A program made the translations under genes and the position numbers. A stretch of 64,000 nt of DNA, from positions 248,001-312,000 of the forward strand of contig NZ_FXAW01000005.1 in assembly GCF_900177665.1 (NCBI RefSeq). Reading direction: 5' to 3'. How positions within the stretch are numbered: position 1 is the first letter of the stretch; each line of letters starts with the position of its first letter. The stretch comes from Marivirga sericea. Its GTDB lineage: Bacteria; Bacteroidota; Bacteroidia; Cytophagales; Cyclobacteriaceae. Positions 26,763 to 36,187 of the stretch are shown in pieces. The notes below the pieces were generated by a model that searched no databases, was not told the DNA's origin, and saw only the letters and a list, made by a program, of their open reading frames with translations.

Positions 26763-29704
26763 GGAACTATGGACTCATATTGAGAAGGAATCACCCCATA
26801 CTTTTCTTTAAAGCATTGAGTAAAATAACTTAAGCTGTTGAAACCTGTTTTGTAAGCTACTTCGCTGACCTGCATACCGTTGGAAGATAACAGATCAGCC
26901 GCTCTTTGTAGTCGAAGGTTTCTAATAAATTCGCTAGCGGAAAAATCCGTAAGTGCTTTCAACTTCCTATGCAACTGCATGCGGCTCATTGCCATTTCTC
27001 CCTGGAATTTTTCTACAGTAAATTCATTATCTTCAATATGCGAATCTACTATTCCAAGAGCTTTCTGAAGAAATGCTTCATTAGGATCTGTAACCTCTAT
27101 CTTGGACGGAGAAACAGTTATTCTTTTGCTATAAATCGACTTTAAATGGGCTCGTTGGGAGATCAAATTCTCCATTCTTGCTAGTAACTCTTCTGTATTA
27201 AAAGGCTTTGTTAGATATTCGTCTGCACCAGTTTTCAAGCCCTCTAACTTACTACTGACATCCGCTTTAGCCGTCAGCATAATAATAGGTATGTGACTAG
27301 ATCTTTGATCCTCTTTTACTTTTTTGCAAAATTCCAAGCCATCCATTTTAGGCATCATCCAGTCAGAAATGATAATATCAGGAATTAGTTCCATTGCTCT
27401 TTCTACTCCAGCTACTCCATTTTTAGCTTCAAATACAGTATACTTTTCAGAGAGCACAGACCTAATATGATGGCTGAGATCGAAGTTATCCTCTACTATC
27501 AAAGCAATTGGAATGCCTTCCTTCTCCTTAATTTGATCCCATTCTATTGAATCATTAAACGTACTGGCTGGCTTTAAAGGCTCAGTCAATGATGCATCTA
27601 TTTCTTTCTTTTGGTAAGCACTTGCCTCAATTGGGATAGAAAATTTAAAGGTGCTTCCAACACCTACTGCACTATCTAGCGATATGCTGCCATGATGCAA
27701 TAGGACCAATTCCTTTGTAAGTGTTAGTCCAATGCCTGATCCACCGCCTTGCTCATTATTATCATTTTGATAAAATCGGTCAAATACTTTTCTCTGTTGC
27801 TTTTCTGAAATACCAGGCCCAGTATCTTTTACAGTAATATTTAAGTGTTTTTTCGCTGCATCAGCTTTCAGAATTATACATCCTCCGTCTGGAGTAAATT
27901 TGAAAGCATTTGACAATAAGTTATTGAGAATCTTTTGTAAATTATCTTGATCAAAATAGGCAGAAGTTGGCACATCTTTTAACTCGATTTTAAAATCGAT
28001 ATTTTTTGATGGTGCAAATGATTCAAAAGAAGCAACACTAACTTGTAAAAAATCATGCAGATTGTACGGCCTTACTGTTAGCTTTAATTTACCAGCCTCC
28101 AATTTAGACAAGTCTAGTAGTTGGTTAGTAAGTTCAAGTAACCTCTCGGCATTTCGCTGGATCAATTCCAAATCATGCTTAATCGGACTGTTCTGTTCGC
28201 TCTTCAACGCTTTACTGACAGGACTTAAAATAAGCGTGAGTGGAGTACGGAATTCGTGAGAAATATCAGTGAAAAAGTTAGTTTTTAACTGATCAAGTTC
28301 TTTTAATTTATTATTTGCCTTAGCTTTTACTTGTACTCTATTGTAGGCAACAGCTGCCAAAATTGCCAATATGAAAGCAATAATTATGACATAATTCCGA
28401 AAGTTAGTTTGTTGTAATACATTCAGATTGGCAATTTGATTTTCTGCACTTAGCAAATCGATTTCTTGCTGCTTTTGCTTCGTTTCAAAACGGGTCTCTA
28501 ATTCATCAATCTGCTCCTGCTTTTCTTGATTTAATAAGCTATCGCTTAACTGCTTATATAATTCATGATATGCTAAAGCCTTTTTATACCTCCCTGAATT
28601 CTTATAAAGAGTACTAAGCGTTAATACGATATCGTCCTTAAGTGTGAGTAACGTATTCTTATCAGCAATATTCAGTGCTTCAATTAAGGTTTTTTCACTA
28701 GCTGAAATATTGCCCATAGCCAAATACACCTCCCCCATGCCATGTAAGCTATTGCACCAACCAGCATAGTGACTAATCTCTTTTTGAATTTGAATGCTTT
28801 CATTATAGGCAGCAAGAGCCTTTAGGTACAATTTCTTCTCATAATAAACTGAAGCAATACTAGTCAGTACCTCTGAATAAAATTGGCGCTCATTGATCGA
28901 TTTATAGATATCCATGGCCTTCTGGTAATAATCCAGTGCTTCTGGTAGATTACTCTTTGATCGTTCCAGGGAACCCAAATGTTGATGGATGAATGCCAAG
29001 GCATACCAGTTTTCGGATTGACTGGTCATCTCTTTTGCTTCCAATAAGTAATCCATTGCTTTTTCCGGATTATTTAATTCAATATGCACTAGTCCAATAT
29101 TAACAAGTGCCACCTCCTCGATAGAAGGGGGACCTATATCAGCCGCTTTTTGATAATAAATTAGCGCATCTTGTAAAGCCCCTTGAGCAAGGCTAATATT
29201 ACCCAAATTGTTATTGGCACTGGCGGCTATACGTAGATTACCACCTGAAAAAGCAAGCTCTTCGGCCTTCTTGAATTCGATAATCGCTTGCTGCCATTTA
29301 CTGAGTTGATTATACGTATTACCTAATCCCACATAAGCATCGAGAATACCCAAGTTGTAATTTATTGGTTCAGCAAGTTTAAGAGCTTTCCCAAAAAAAT
29401 GGAAAGCTGAGTCGTTTTCGCTTCTAACCCTATAAATATAACCAAGAGAGTTGTAAGCCTCTACCTCTCCTTTGTGATAATTTATAGCTCTACTAAGGTC
29501 AGCTGCTTCTCTAGTATATTGAATTACTTCTTCAGGATTAGAGTAGTATAAATCGGTATAAAAAAATTGAAGATAGGTCTTTACTTTGTTTGAATCGTTA
29601 TCCTGATCGCTCAGGATCTGACGAAGTGAGTCAATTTGGGTTTGACCAACAGAAAAGAAGCCTAAAAGAAAACTAACTAAGAATAAGAGAATTATTTTTT
29701 TCAC
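26759..29704 (-). CDS. One-protein phosphorelay: TPR sensor, histidine kinase, receiver, AraC DNA-binding domain
   Basis: A 981-residue protein with a GTG start. The order is a signal sequence (to about GQTQ), tetratricopeptide repeats from about 50 to 390 (several A-x-YNxLGxxY type units), a coiled coil, a membrane helix at about 437-456, HisKA (ISHEFRTPLTLIL), HATPase (NNLLSNAFKFT, GSGIGLTLTKEL), a receiver (phospho-acceptor in IIISDWMMPK, Lys in LTKPF) and an AraC helix-turn-helix (SEVAYKTGFNSLSYFTQCFKEKYG). It is like the hybrid two-component systems that control Bacteroides carbohydrate loci, but with a TPR rather than beta-propeller sensor. It lies directly upstream of, and in line with, the exported hydrolase cluster. 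Confidence 0.92.
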   Translation of the reverse strand: MKKIILLFLVSFLLGFFSVGQTQIDSLRQILSDQDNDSNKVKTYLQFFYTDLYYSNPEEVIQYTREAADLSRAINYHKGEVEAYNSLGYIYRVRSENDSAFHFFGKALKLAEPINYNLGILDAYVGLGNTYNQLSKWQQAIIEFKKAEELAFSGGNLRIAASANNNLGNISLAQGALQDALIYYQKAADIGPPSIEEVALVNIGLVHIELNNPEKAMDYLLEAKEMTSQSENWYALAFIHQHLGSLERSKSNLPEALDYYQKAMDIYKSINERQFYSEVLTSIASVYYEKKLYLKALAAYNESIQIQKEISHYAGWCNSLHGMGEVYLAMGNISASEKTLIEALNIADKNTLLTLKDDIVLTLSTLYKNSGRYKKALAYHELYKQLSDSLLNQEKQEQIDELETRFETKQKQQEIDLLSAENQIANLNVLQQTNFRNYVIIIAFILAILAAVAYNRVQVKAKANNKLKELDQLKTNFFTDISHEFRTPLTLILSPVSKALKSEQNSPIKHDLELIQRNAERLLELTNQLLDLSKLEAGKLKLTVRPYNLHDFLQVSVASFESFAPSKNIDFKIELKDVPTSAYFDQDNLQKILNNLLSNAFKFTPDGGCIILKADAAKKHLNITVKDTGPGISEKQQRKVFDRFYQNDNNEQGGGSGIGLTLTKELVLLHHGSISLDSAVGVGSTFKFSIPIEASAYQKKEIDASLTEPLKPASTFNDSIEWDQIKEKEGIPIALIVEDNFDLSHHIRSVLSEKYTVFEAKNGVAGVERAMELIPDIIISDWMMPKMDGLEFCKKVKEDQRSSHIPIIMLTAKADVSSKLEGLKTGADEYLTKPFNTEELLARMENLISQRAHLKSIYSKRITVSPSKIEVTDPNEAFLQKALGIVDSHIEDNEFTVEKFQGEMAMSRMQLHRKLKALTDFSASEFIRNLRLQRAADLLSSNGMQVSEVAYKTGFNSLSYFTQCFKEKYGVIPSQYESIVP

Positions 29705-29888
29705 AGGACAGCATCTTATCCTTATGAAGTTATACGTTTTGTTTGATTAATACAATATAAAACAGTAGAAAAGTTAAATTCAGAGCGAGAAAGTAGTAAA
29801 ATTTCAGATTAGAAAATCGAGCAGCACTAAAACGTCTGAACTTAATTACACCACTATAAACAGTTAAGGTAAATTCAATATATTATCT

Positions 29889-30314
29889 TCAATTAACAAC
29901 AAAATTTTCTTTCGCAACTTTCCAAAACGCTTCAGGTGTAAGAGGTTTGTGTACAAATTCCTTAACAATAGGAATTTTGGCTGCACGTTCTTTATCATCA
30001 GGATTATCACTGGTGGTGAGTATAGTAACTACTGACCTTTCATGAATATCTTTAGATAATTCATTATATTCTTCTAGAAAATCCCAACCATTCATACCCG
30101 GCATGTTAATGTCTAAAAAGATTATTCCAGGTAGCGGATAACCTACGAAATCACCTTTCGACAGTAAAAAGTCTAGACCTTCTTTAGCCGACCTTGCGGA
30201 TTGTATATGCATATCAATTCCCTCGTCCTCCAAAATCATTTGGTGGTAAAAGTTTGTTGCCTCATCATCGTCAATGAGCAAAATGCATTTCAATTTCTCA
30301 ATTTTATTAGTCAT
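29889..30314 (-). CDS. Single-domain response regulator
   Basis: From the ATG at 30314 it has 141 residues; a TTG at 30326 is a less likely start. It is a receiver domain of the Rcp1-like type that pairs with phytochrome-like kinases. It has the acidic IDDDEATN, phospho-acceptor in IIFLDINMPGMNGW, LTTSDN and Lys in VHKPL. It overlaps the kinase gene by 8 nt (ATGACTAA), so it is the direct output partner of that kinase. It has no DNA-binding domain. Confidence 0.9.
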   Translation of the reverse strand: MTNKIEKLKCILLIDDDEATNFYHQMILEDEGIDMHIQSARSAKEGLDFLLSKGDFVGYPLPGIIFLDINMPGMNGWDFLEEYNELSKDIHERSVVTILTTSDNPDDKERAAKIPIVKEFVHKPLTPEAFWKVAKENFVVN

Positions 30315-31467
30315 AAGGTTTTTCAATAGTAAAGTAAAAAGAGCTACCTACTCCCTTGGTTGATTTGATCCATATCTTCCCACCATATAGCTCAATAATC
30401 TTACGACTATAGGCTAATCCTAAGCCAGTTCCATCATATTCTTCTAATGGATTTAAACGTTGAAAGATTAAGAAAATTTTATTGTAGTCTTCTTCGGCAA
30501 TCCCAATCCCATTATCTGTCACGCAAAATTCTACATGATTGTTACTTTCCCTCGCAGACACTTCAACCACTGGCGATACATCTGGTTTTCTAAATTTAAG
30601 TCCATTAATGATCAAATTTTGAAAAAGCATCCTTAATTCTAGGGGATTGCCTTTGACCATTGGTAATTTCCCAACTATAATCTCTCCATTATTTTCTTTT
30701 AAGTAAGAATTGAGATCGAGTACTATATCTTCAACCATTTCCTGACAAGAAACTTCTTGGACTTCTCTTTTATTCCCTAACCTACTAAATTCTAGCAGAC
30801 CTTTAATCATAATAGTCATCCTATCAGAAGCAGAATTAACATAATCTAAAATTCTCCTCCCTTGATCATCAAATTGACTATAATACTTTTTTGAAAGCAA
30901 TTGAGTCATATTTCCTATCGTCCGAAGTGGCTCTCTCAAATCATGACTTGTGATACTCGTAAAACGCTCAAGCTCCCGATTCTTAATAACTAAATCGGCA
31001 TTCAGATTTTCAAGCTTTTGTTTATTTTTTGATAGCTTTTCTTGCTGAATATCCAATTTAATAACTTTATCAAGTAAAATTTCCGAACTCTCCGAAAGCT
31101 GTTTATTAATAATTTCAAGTCTTGAAAAACCACTTTTAGCAATAAACACAAGCATCACACTTATCCAAATAACGACCAAAGAAATAACCATATTCATTTG
31201 AGATATATCACTAGGATCGCTAAGCATTTCCTCTGAAAATCCCATAGCTATAATAGTCAGAATCGTGCAGAGTAGAGCAATGTAGATACTGGTATACCTT
31301 CCAGGCAGGAGCCAACTGTATAAAATCACAATAGTGTATACACTAGCTACCGCCACAGTGCTATCTGTATTTAAATCTATTATAAAAATAACAGCTGTAA
31401 TGAGTGCCGCCATAATAACTAATACAGCATTTTGTAGGCGCATCATGGATTTACGGTCGGAAAGCAT
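30307..31467 (-). CDS. Membrane histidine kinase paired with the ethylene-receptor-like protein
   Basis: A 386-residue protein. The N-terminal part has about four membrane helices (about 13-115) without a recognised sensor fold, followed by a coiled coil. HisKA follows (TSITSHDLREPLRTIGNM, phospho-acceptor His), then HATPase (LFQNLIINGLKFR, DNGIGIA, GTGLGLAYSRKI). The kinase core is of the bacteriophytochrome-like class. Its ATG overlaps the stop of the upstream ethylene-receptor-like gene by one base (TAATG), and its end overlaps the response regulator. It probably receives its signal through that upstream protein. Confidence 0.88.
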   Translation of the reverse strand: MLSDRKSMMRLQNAVLVIMAALITAVIFIIDLNTDSTVAVASVYTIVILYSWLLPGRYTSIYIALLCTILTIIAMGFSEEMLSDPSDISQMNMVISLVVIWISVMLVFIAKSGFSRLEIINKQLSESSEILLDKVIKLDIQQEKLSKNKQKLENLNADLVIKNRELERFTSITSHDLREPLRTIGNMTQLLSKKYYSQFDDQGRRILDYVNSASDRMTIMIKGLLEFSRLGNKREVQEVSCQEMVEDIVLDLNSYLKENNGEIIVGKLPMVKGNPLELRMLFQNLIINGLKFRKPDVSPVVEVSARESNNHVEFCVTDNGIGIAEEDYNKIFLIFQRLNPLEEYDGTGLGLAYSRKIIELYGGKIWIKSTKGVGSSFYFTIEKPYD

Positions 31468-31946
31468 TAACCCTCTTGATTATGCAATTTCTGCTTAAGT
31501 GCTTCAATCTCTGCTTCATACTGTTTTACTTGTTTTTCTAACTGATAGGTTTTGAGTTTATCCTCAGGCTTAGTTTCTATTAACTTTGGCAAATCCCGAA
31601 TTAAAACAAAAGCTGTTGCCAAACTTACAATAGCAGTCAACGCCCTTAATAATGCACTAAGTCTGTAACCAGGCCAATAAAACATAATGGCATCAATTAA
31701 ATGTGTGCTTCCACATAATATAATAAATGCACCGAACAACCAAAAAACGGGCAAAAAAGGTAGGTTATGTCTTTTTTGAATAAAGAAAATAATGATAGCA
31801 GGAATAACAAAATAGGCCAACCAAATGGCAATATCACTTGTTATATATAGCCAACCATGAAATGATGACCATTCTCCACATACCCAGCGTGCTGGCCAAT
31901 CTTCTGCTGAAAAAAGTTTATTAAAAAATTCTATTACTTGTTCCAT
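31467..31946 (-). CDS. Stand-alone ethylene-receptor-like (ETR1-type) copper-binding membrane domain
   Basis: A 159-residue protein with three membrane helices at about 38-57, 64-88 and 95-115, then a short coiled coil to the end. The helices align by eye with the ethylene-binding domain of plant ETR1. SD-x6-YF-x-IP gives D38, Y45, I48 and P49 for ETR1 D25, Y32, I35 and P36. FGAFI-x2-CG-x-TH gives I75, C78 and H82 for I62 and the copper ligands C65 and H69. A TAI-VS-TA pattern follows in helix 3. The extra N-terminal region has Cys23 and several Trp. Plant and cyanobacterial receptors carry this domain fused to a kinase; here it is a separate gene coupled to one. Ligand could be ethylene, copper or another small molecule. 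Confidence 0.82.
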   Translation of the reverse strand: MEQVIEFFNKLFSAEDWPARWVCGEWSSFHGWLYITSDIAIWLAYFVIPAIIIFFIQKRHNLPFLPVFWLFGAFIILCGSTHLIDAIMFYWPGYRLSALLRALTAIVSLATAFVLIRDLPKLIETKPEDKLKTYQLEKQVKQYEAEIEALKQKLHNQEG

Positions 31947-31964
31947 ATGTCAATTAAGTACTTA

Positions 31965-31972
31965 CAAAAGTA
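31965..31972 (-). promoter_or_regulatory. Putative -7 element of the ethylene-receptor-like operon
   Basis: TACTTTTG on the minus strand fits TAnnTTTG and lies 18 nt before the start codon. No good -33 element is seen, so the call is weak. It would give a very short leader. Confidence 0.3.
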
Positions 31973-32162
31973 AATATAAGCGTTCCTTTGATAAATAAAA
32001 ACTCACACTTCACCGTGAAAGTACTTTAAATATTCTTACAGATTTTCCGCTGACTTATTAAAATACTGACTATTTGTTAGGACATAATCTTAAATAAAAA
32101 ATAGTTTTAAAACTGAACTGTTTTGACTTCTTTTGAGTACAATAGAGCAGGCATTACTTTCT

Positions 32163-34412
32163 ATGACAAAAAGCTACTTCCAAAAGATTCAAAATTTTCT
32201 CAAAAGCCCAGATTTTCTTAAATCAGCTTTAGTCACTTTTGGAATTGTTGTGCCGGTTTTGATTGGTTTGAAAATTGAGCAACTCCCCTACTTCCTAAGT
32301 ATTTCGATAGGTGTATTTTTAACATCAAGTAGCGATGTTCCGGGTAGCCGCAAGCATAAAAGCATTGGGATTTTAATTGCTACAGCAATAGCGGTATTAT
32401 CGACAATTATTGTCACTTATGCAGCTTCAAACCTCTATTTATTGCTTCCTGTACTGGCCTTGGTTATTTTTGGAATATCCTATATTTCAGTTTATGGTTT
32501 TAGAGCTTCTTTAATATCTTTTGCCGGTTTATTGGCTATAGTGTTGAGTTTTGCCCATCAACAGATTGGATCTGAAATTTTTATTAATGCCATGTTTATT
32601 GGATTTGGAGGACTTTGGTACCTATTGCTATCAAGCCTTTTCCATTCTCTACTTCAAAAACGCCAAATCAATAACAATTTGACTGAATGTTTTCTATTGA
32701 CCGCTCAATACATTCAAATCAGAGGAAAACTAGCTGTTGCAGAACAAGATGAAAAAGAGTTGAAAAACGAATTGTATGATCTACAAGTCAATATAAATAC
32801 TATCCATGAATCTTTGAGAGAGCTATTACTTACCGACAGACAAAGTTCAGGTTTCTCGAATTACAAAAGAAAGCAGTTGCTCATATTTATTGAGCTCATT
32901 GATATACTGGAGCTTTCAATTGCCAATCCAGCAAATTATAGTAAAATTAACAGCCTATTCAAAAATCAGCTGCACTTTGTCAATCCATTTATTGATTTGG
33001 TGTTTAAACTGTCTGAAAGAATGGAAGAAATGGCAATAGCCATGCAAAAAGGTAGAAAACTTGAATCTAGTGAAGACTTAGCACCTATGATTCAAAAGTG
33101 CCTAGACAGCATCCAAGACTATGTCGAAGAAATTAAGCTCCCAAAAGCTCGCGAAGGGGCTCTATTACTACATAATTTGCTTGACTATGAAGAAAATCAA
33201 CTGCAAAAACTCCGATCTGTCGAAAGAGTTTTCTATAACTTAGAAAATCAGGATAAAGTGGGTTTGAAGAATAAGGAGGGAAAACAGTTTATTACACAGC
33301 AAGATTATGATCCCAATATTCTAAAAGAAAATTTTAGCTTTAAATCACCGATCTTTAAGCACGCTGCCCGCCTTACCATAGCTATGGTACTTGGATTTAG
33401 CATCGGTACCTATTTTTCTTTGCAAAATACTTATTGGATTTTACTGACGATAGTAGTCATCATGCGCCCGGGCTATACTTTGACCAAAGAGCGGTCGAAG
33501 CATAGATTATATGGAACATTAATTGGGGCAGCCATTGCTGCTGTCATCGTTTTAATCACACAAAACAGTTATGTCTATGCTGTTTTGTCCATAATATCGC
33601 TCACCATGGCATTGAGCTTTATTCAGAGAAACTATAGAACCTCTTCGATATTTGTAACCACTAGCATCGTTTTTATTTATGCGCTTATCAATCCTGACGC
33701 CTTTGAGGTAATCCAATTCCGGGTTGTGGATACATTGATTGGCGCTTCCATTGCTTTTGGCGCAGGATCACTTCTTTGGCCAGCTTGGGAATCTGATAGT
33801 ATTAGAACCAGCATTATCCAAACCTTAAGAGCCAACCGTAAATACCTGAATGAAATAAATCAATTCTATCACCAATCCGAAGGCTTGACGGATTACAAAT
33901 TGGCGAGAAAAGAGGCCTTTCTGGAAATGGGAAACTTAAATGCAGCTTTTCAACGAATGAGCCAGGAGCCTAAATCCCAGCAAGAAAATTTAGGTAAAAT
34001 CAACGAAATTGTAGGCTTAAATCACACTTTTTTAGCTGCTATGGCTGCATTAGGCACATTTATTCTGAATCGACAAAATGATAAAGTATCAGAAGATTTT
34101 GAAATCATTTTAAAAACAGTCGATACTAATTTAAGGCAAGCCTTGCAAACTCTTCTTCAAAAAGCACATACAGAAAATATAGCAGCAGAAAAACTAGAAG
34201 AAGCTTATCAACACCTAGAAGAAAGATTCGAAAATCTGGTGGCTATTCGAACGAAAGAACTGGAAAAAGAGGAATCGAAACCCATCGACCCTGAATTCAG
34301 AAAGAATTTGCAAGCAAGTCGGCTAATAACCGACCAATTGAAATGGTTAGTGAGCATATCAGAAAATCTGAAGAAAGTGATGCTTTCATTTGATAAAGAT
34401 TCTGAAAACTAA
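32163..34412 (+). CDS. FUSC family membrane protein (YccS/YhfK-like)
   Basis: From the ATG at 32163 it has 749 residues; a TTG ten codons upstream is an alternative start. It has a first set of about six membrane helices (about 25-170), a long soluble helical domain (to about 400), a second set of membrane helices with the FUSC hallmark (RLTIAMVLGFSIG, YWILLTIVVIMRPGYTLTKERSKHRLYGTLIGA) and a helical C-terminal domain. The family is linked to efflux of aromatic acids or other small molecules. It is divergent from the ethylene-receptor-like operon across 216 nt. Confidence 0.9.
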   Translation: MTKSYFQKIQNFLKSPDFLKSALVTFGIVVPVLIGLKIEQLPYFLSISIGVFLTSSSDVPGSRKHKSIGILIATAIAVLSTIIVTYAASNLYLLLPVLALVIFGISYISVYGFRASLISFAGLLAIVLSFAHQQIGSEIFINAMFIGFGGLWYLLLSSLFHSLLQKRQINNNLTECFLLTAQYIQIRGKLAVAEQDEKELKNELYDLQVNINTIHESLRELLLTDRQSSGFSNYKRKQLLIFIELIDILELSIANPANYSKINSLFKNQLHFVNPFIDLVFKLSERMEEMAIAMQKGRKLESSEDLAPMIQKCLDSIQDYVEEIKLPKAREGALLLHNLLDYEENQLQKLRSVERVFYNLENQDKVGLKNKEGKQFITQQDYDPNILKENFSFKSPIFKHAARLTIAMVLGFSIGTYFSLQNTYWILLTIVVIMRPGYTLTKERSKHRLYGTLIGAAIAAVIVLITQNSYVYAVLSIISLTMALSFIQRNYRTSSIFVTTSIVFIYALINPDAFEVIQFRVVDTLIGASIAFGAGSLLWPAWESDSIRTSIIQTLRANRKYLNEINQFYHQSEGLTDYKLARKEAFLEMGNLNAAFQRMSQEPKSQQENLGKINEIVGLNHTFLAAMAALGTFILNRQNDKVSEDFEIILKTVDTNLRQALQTLLQKAHTENIAAEKLEEAYQHLEERFENLVAIRTKELEKEESKPIDPEFRKNLQASRLITDQLKWLVSISENLKKVMLSFDKDSEN

Positions 34413-34424
34413 AATAACATAATC

Positions 34425-34988
34425 TCACTTTCTATACTGATCATTTAGCCCAACACCTTGGTGCACCATAGACTTTATTTTCTCTAGCCTGCTGATTTTT
34501 GTCGCTTCTCTTTTGGCTGTGTCGATATACTCAGCAAATTCTTTCTGCTTAAAGGGCGTGAGTTCTTGGAAAGCTATTTTAAAAGCTTCTTCAGATTCAA
34601 AAGCTTCTTCTAAAAGAATAGGGATTTCAACTTTATCAGATTTTTCAGCTTTCCACCTTATCCCATTCTTTTCATTTTCAATAGCTTCATGAATGTATTT
34701 TGAAATTTTCTTAGCATCCATTTCATTAATTGCTGCAAATTTCCAATGACGCATTGCTTTGGTTTTGCCTTTCTGCACATTTTCTAAAACTTCGTAAGGA
34801 TCCTTTAAATACACTCCGCTATAAAACCACAAGCCCACGTGATTTTTAAAGGCTCTTATCATTAATACATTTCCATTATTAATAGTATAAACTTCTCCTC
34901 CCCATTTTCTCGTTTTTTCTAATGATGTCTGATTGATTAGGGCTCTCAAAAACTCAAGCTCATCATGCCATTTTTCGGATTTTCCCAT
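34425..34988 (-). CDS. YdeI/OmpD-associated family protein
   Basis: From the ATG at 34988 it has 187 residues (a TTG at 34994 is also possible). It has an N-terminal DUF1801-like region (TRKWGGEVYTINNGNVLMIRAFKNHVGLWFYSG) and a C-terminal helical YdeI-type region (LTPFKQKEFAEYIDTAKREATKISRLEKI). The function of the family is not established. It converges with the FUSC gene, the stops being 12 nt apart. Confidence 0.8.
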   Translation of the reverse strand: MGKSEKWHDELEFLRALINQTSLEKTRKWGGEVYTINNGNVLMIRAFKNHVGLWFYSGVYLKDPYEVLENVQKGKTKAMRHWKFAAINEMDAKKISKYIHEAIENEKNGIRWKAEKSDKVEIPILLEEAFESEEAFKIAFQELTPFKQKEFAEYIDTAKREATKISRLEKIKSMVHQGVGLNDQYRK

Positions 34989-35097
34989 AGACAATTAGTT
35001 GAAAAGTGATACAATTTAACAAGTAAAATCTGGAACCTATTTAAATCAGCACTTGAATTTTACTAATTTCACAAGCAATCAAATCACCATTAGTAAA

Positions 35098-35568
35098 ATG
35101 ACATCACACCATTATCAATCTCAAATCAAATGGACAGGTAATTCTGGATCTGGAACAAAATCCTATACTTTTTACGAAAGATCATATGATATTATTGTAG
35201 CCAATAAACCTACTTTAAAAGGAAGTGCTGACTCAGCTTTTCGAGGCAATGCCGAACTCCATAATCCCGAGGACTTGTTTTTAGCCTCCATCTCTTCCTG
35301 CCATATGCTTTGGTATCTTCACTTATGTTCAACCCATCAAATCACAGTACTAGCCTATAAAGATAAAGCGACAGCCACCATGAAAGAAACAGCGGAGGGA
35401 AAGGGACATTTTACGGAAGCAATACTAAATCCGGAAGTTGAGATTATAGAGCAAGACAAAATTGAATTAGCACAATCACTGCACGAAAAAGCAAATGAGT
35501 TTTGTTTCATTGCTAATTCATGTAATTTCCCTATTCATCATAAACCTACCACAATAATTCAGAATTGA
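35098..35568 (+). CDS. OsmC family peroxiredoxin-like protein
   Basis: From the ATG at 35098 it has 156 residues; the frame opens with TTG at 35053 but the ATG gives a normal start. Redox cysteines are in ASISSCHMLWYL and in FIANSCNFPI, the spacing expected for OsmC/Ohr proteins that reduce organic hydroperoxides by a two-Cys mechanism. The GNAELHNPEDLFLAS segment is typical. A second OsmC protein is at 63279. It converges with the DUF1456 gene. Confidence 0.88.
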   Translation: MTSHHYQSQIKWTGNSGSGTKSYTFYERSYDIIVANKPTLKGSADSAFRGNAELHNPEDLFLASISSCHMLWYLHLCSTHQITVLAYKDKATATMKETAEGKGHFTEAILNPEVEIIEQDKIELAQSLHEKANEFCFIANSCNFPIHHKPTTIIQN

Positions 35569-35581
35569 ATTCCAATTTGGT

Positions 35582-36046
35582 TTACCTATTACCTCTGTAT
35601 TTTAATTGTAGCCCATTAAGAAAATTTCTAAGATACTGATCCAGAAAAGGCCTATATTGTGATTGCTTAGAATTTCTTAAGAATGCAGTAATCTCGTGCT
35701 GACCAATTGGTTTGCCTGCTAATTTAAAGACTTCTGCAATATCTTCGGTTCTCATTGTTAAAGCAATTTTGAGCTTCTTGAGAATGGTATTGTTATCTAA
35801 TATTTTTTCAGGTTTAGGTTGTTCACCATCTCTTTTGCCCCTTTTTTCATTTATCAATCCATTTAGAAATGTAGCCAATTGATCATCGTGAATATCTTTA
35901 TAATCTGCATGGTCATCATTTTTTAACCAGTCGGTCACAAGTGACCTAGTAACCTTATAATCTGCACTTTCAAAAATAGCCATCATTTGTTCATCACTAA
36001 AATCAAAAGTATAGCGGATTCTTTTCAAAATGTCATTATTGGTCAT
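35582..36046 (-). CDS. DUF1456 family protein (YehS-like)
   Basis: A 154-residue protein made of two similar halves of about 70 residues. Each has the pattern NNDILKRIRYTF...DEQMMAIF then FLNGL, and NNTILKKLKIAL...EDIAEVF then FLNGL. This internal duplication is the mark of DUF1456. Function is unknown; the small helical repeats suggest nucleic-acid or protein binding but nothing more can be said. Confidence 0.88.
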   Translation of the reverse strand: MTNNDILKRIRYTFDFSDEQMMAIFESADYKVTRSLVTDWLKNDDHADYKDIHDDQLATFLNGLINEKRGKRDGEQPKPEKILDNNTILKKLKIALTMRTEDIAEVFKLAGKPIGQHEITAFLRNSKQSQYRPFLDQYLRNFLNGLQLKYRGNR

Positions 36047-36077
36047 CTTTGATAAATTAGATTGCTATAAATGAAAA

Positions 36078-36174
36078 AGACTGTTTCAATATCGATGATA
36101 ACTCTGTATGAAAGTATATCTCAAATTTTGAAACAGTCTCTAAGTATATCATTTTTCTAGATTCCTGAATCTAG
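36078..36174 (-). terminator. Inverted repeats downstream of sucD, probable terminator
   Basis: A 12-bp inverted repeat (AGACTGTTTCAA at 36078-36089 with TTGAAACAGTCT at 36128-36139) surrounds a 38-nt loop and, read on the minus strand, is followed by a T run. A second perfect palindrome, CTAGATTC-CT-GAATCTAG, lies at 36157-36174, closer to the sucD stop. The first fits a terminator; the second belongs to the CTAG-type motif also seen near clpX. Confidence 0.6.
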
Positions 36175-36187
36175 ACTCTTGATTTTA

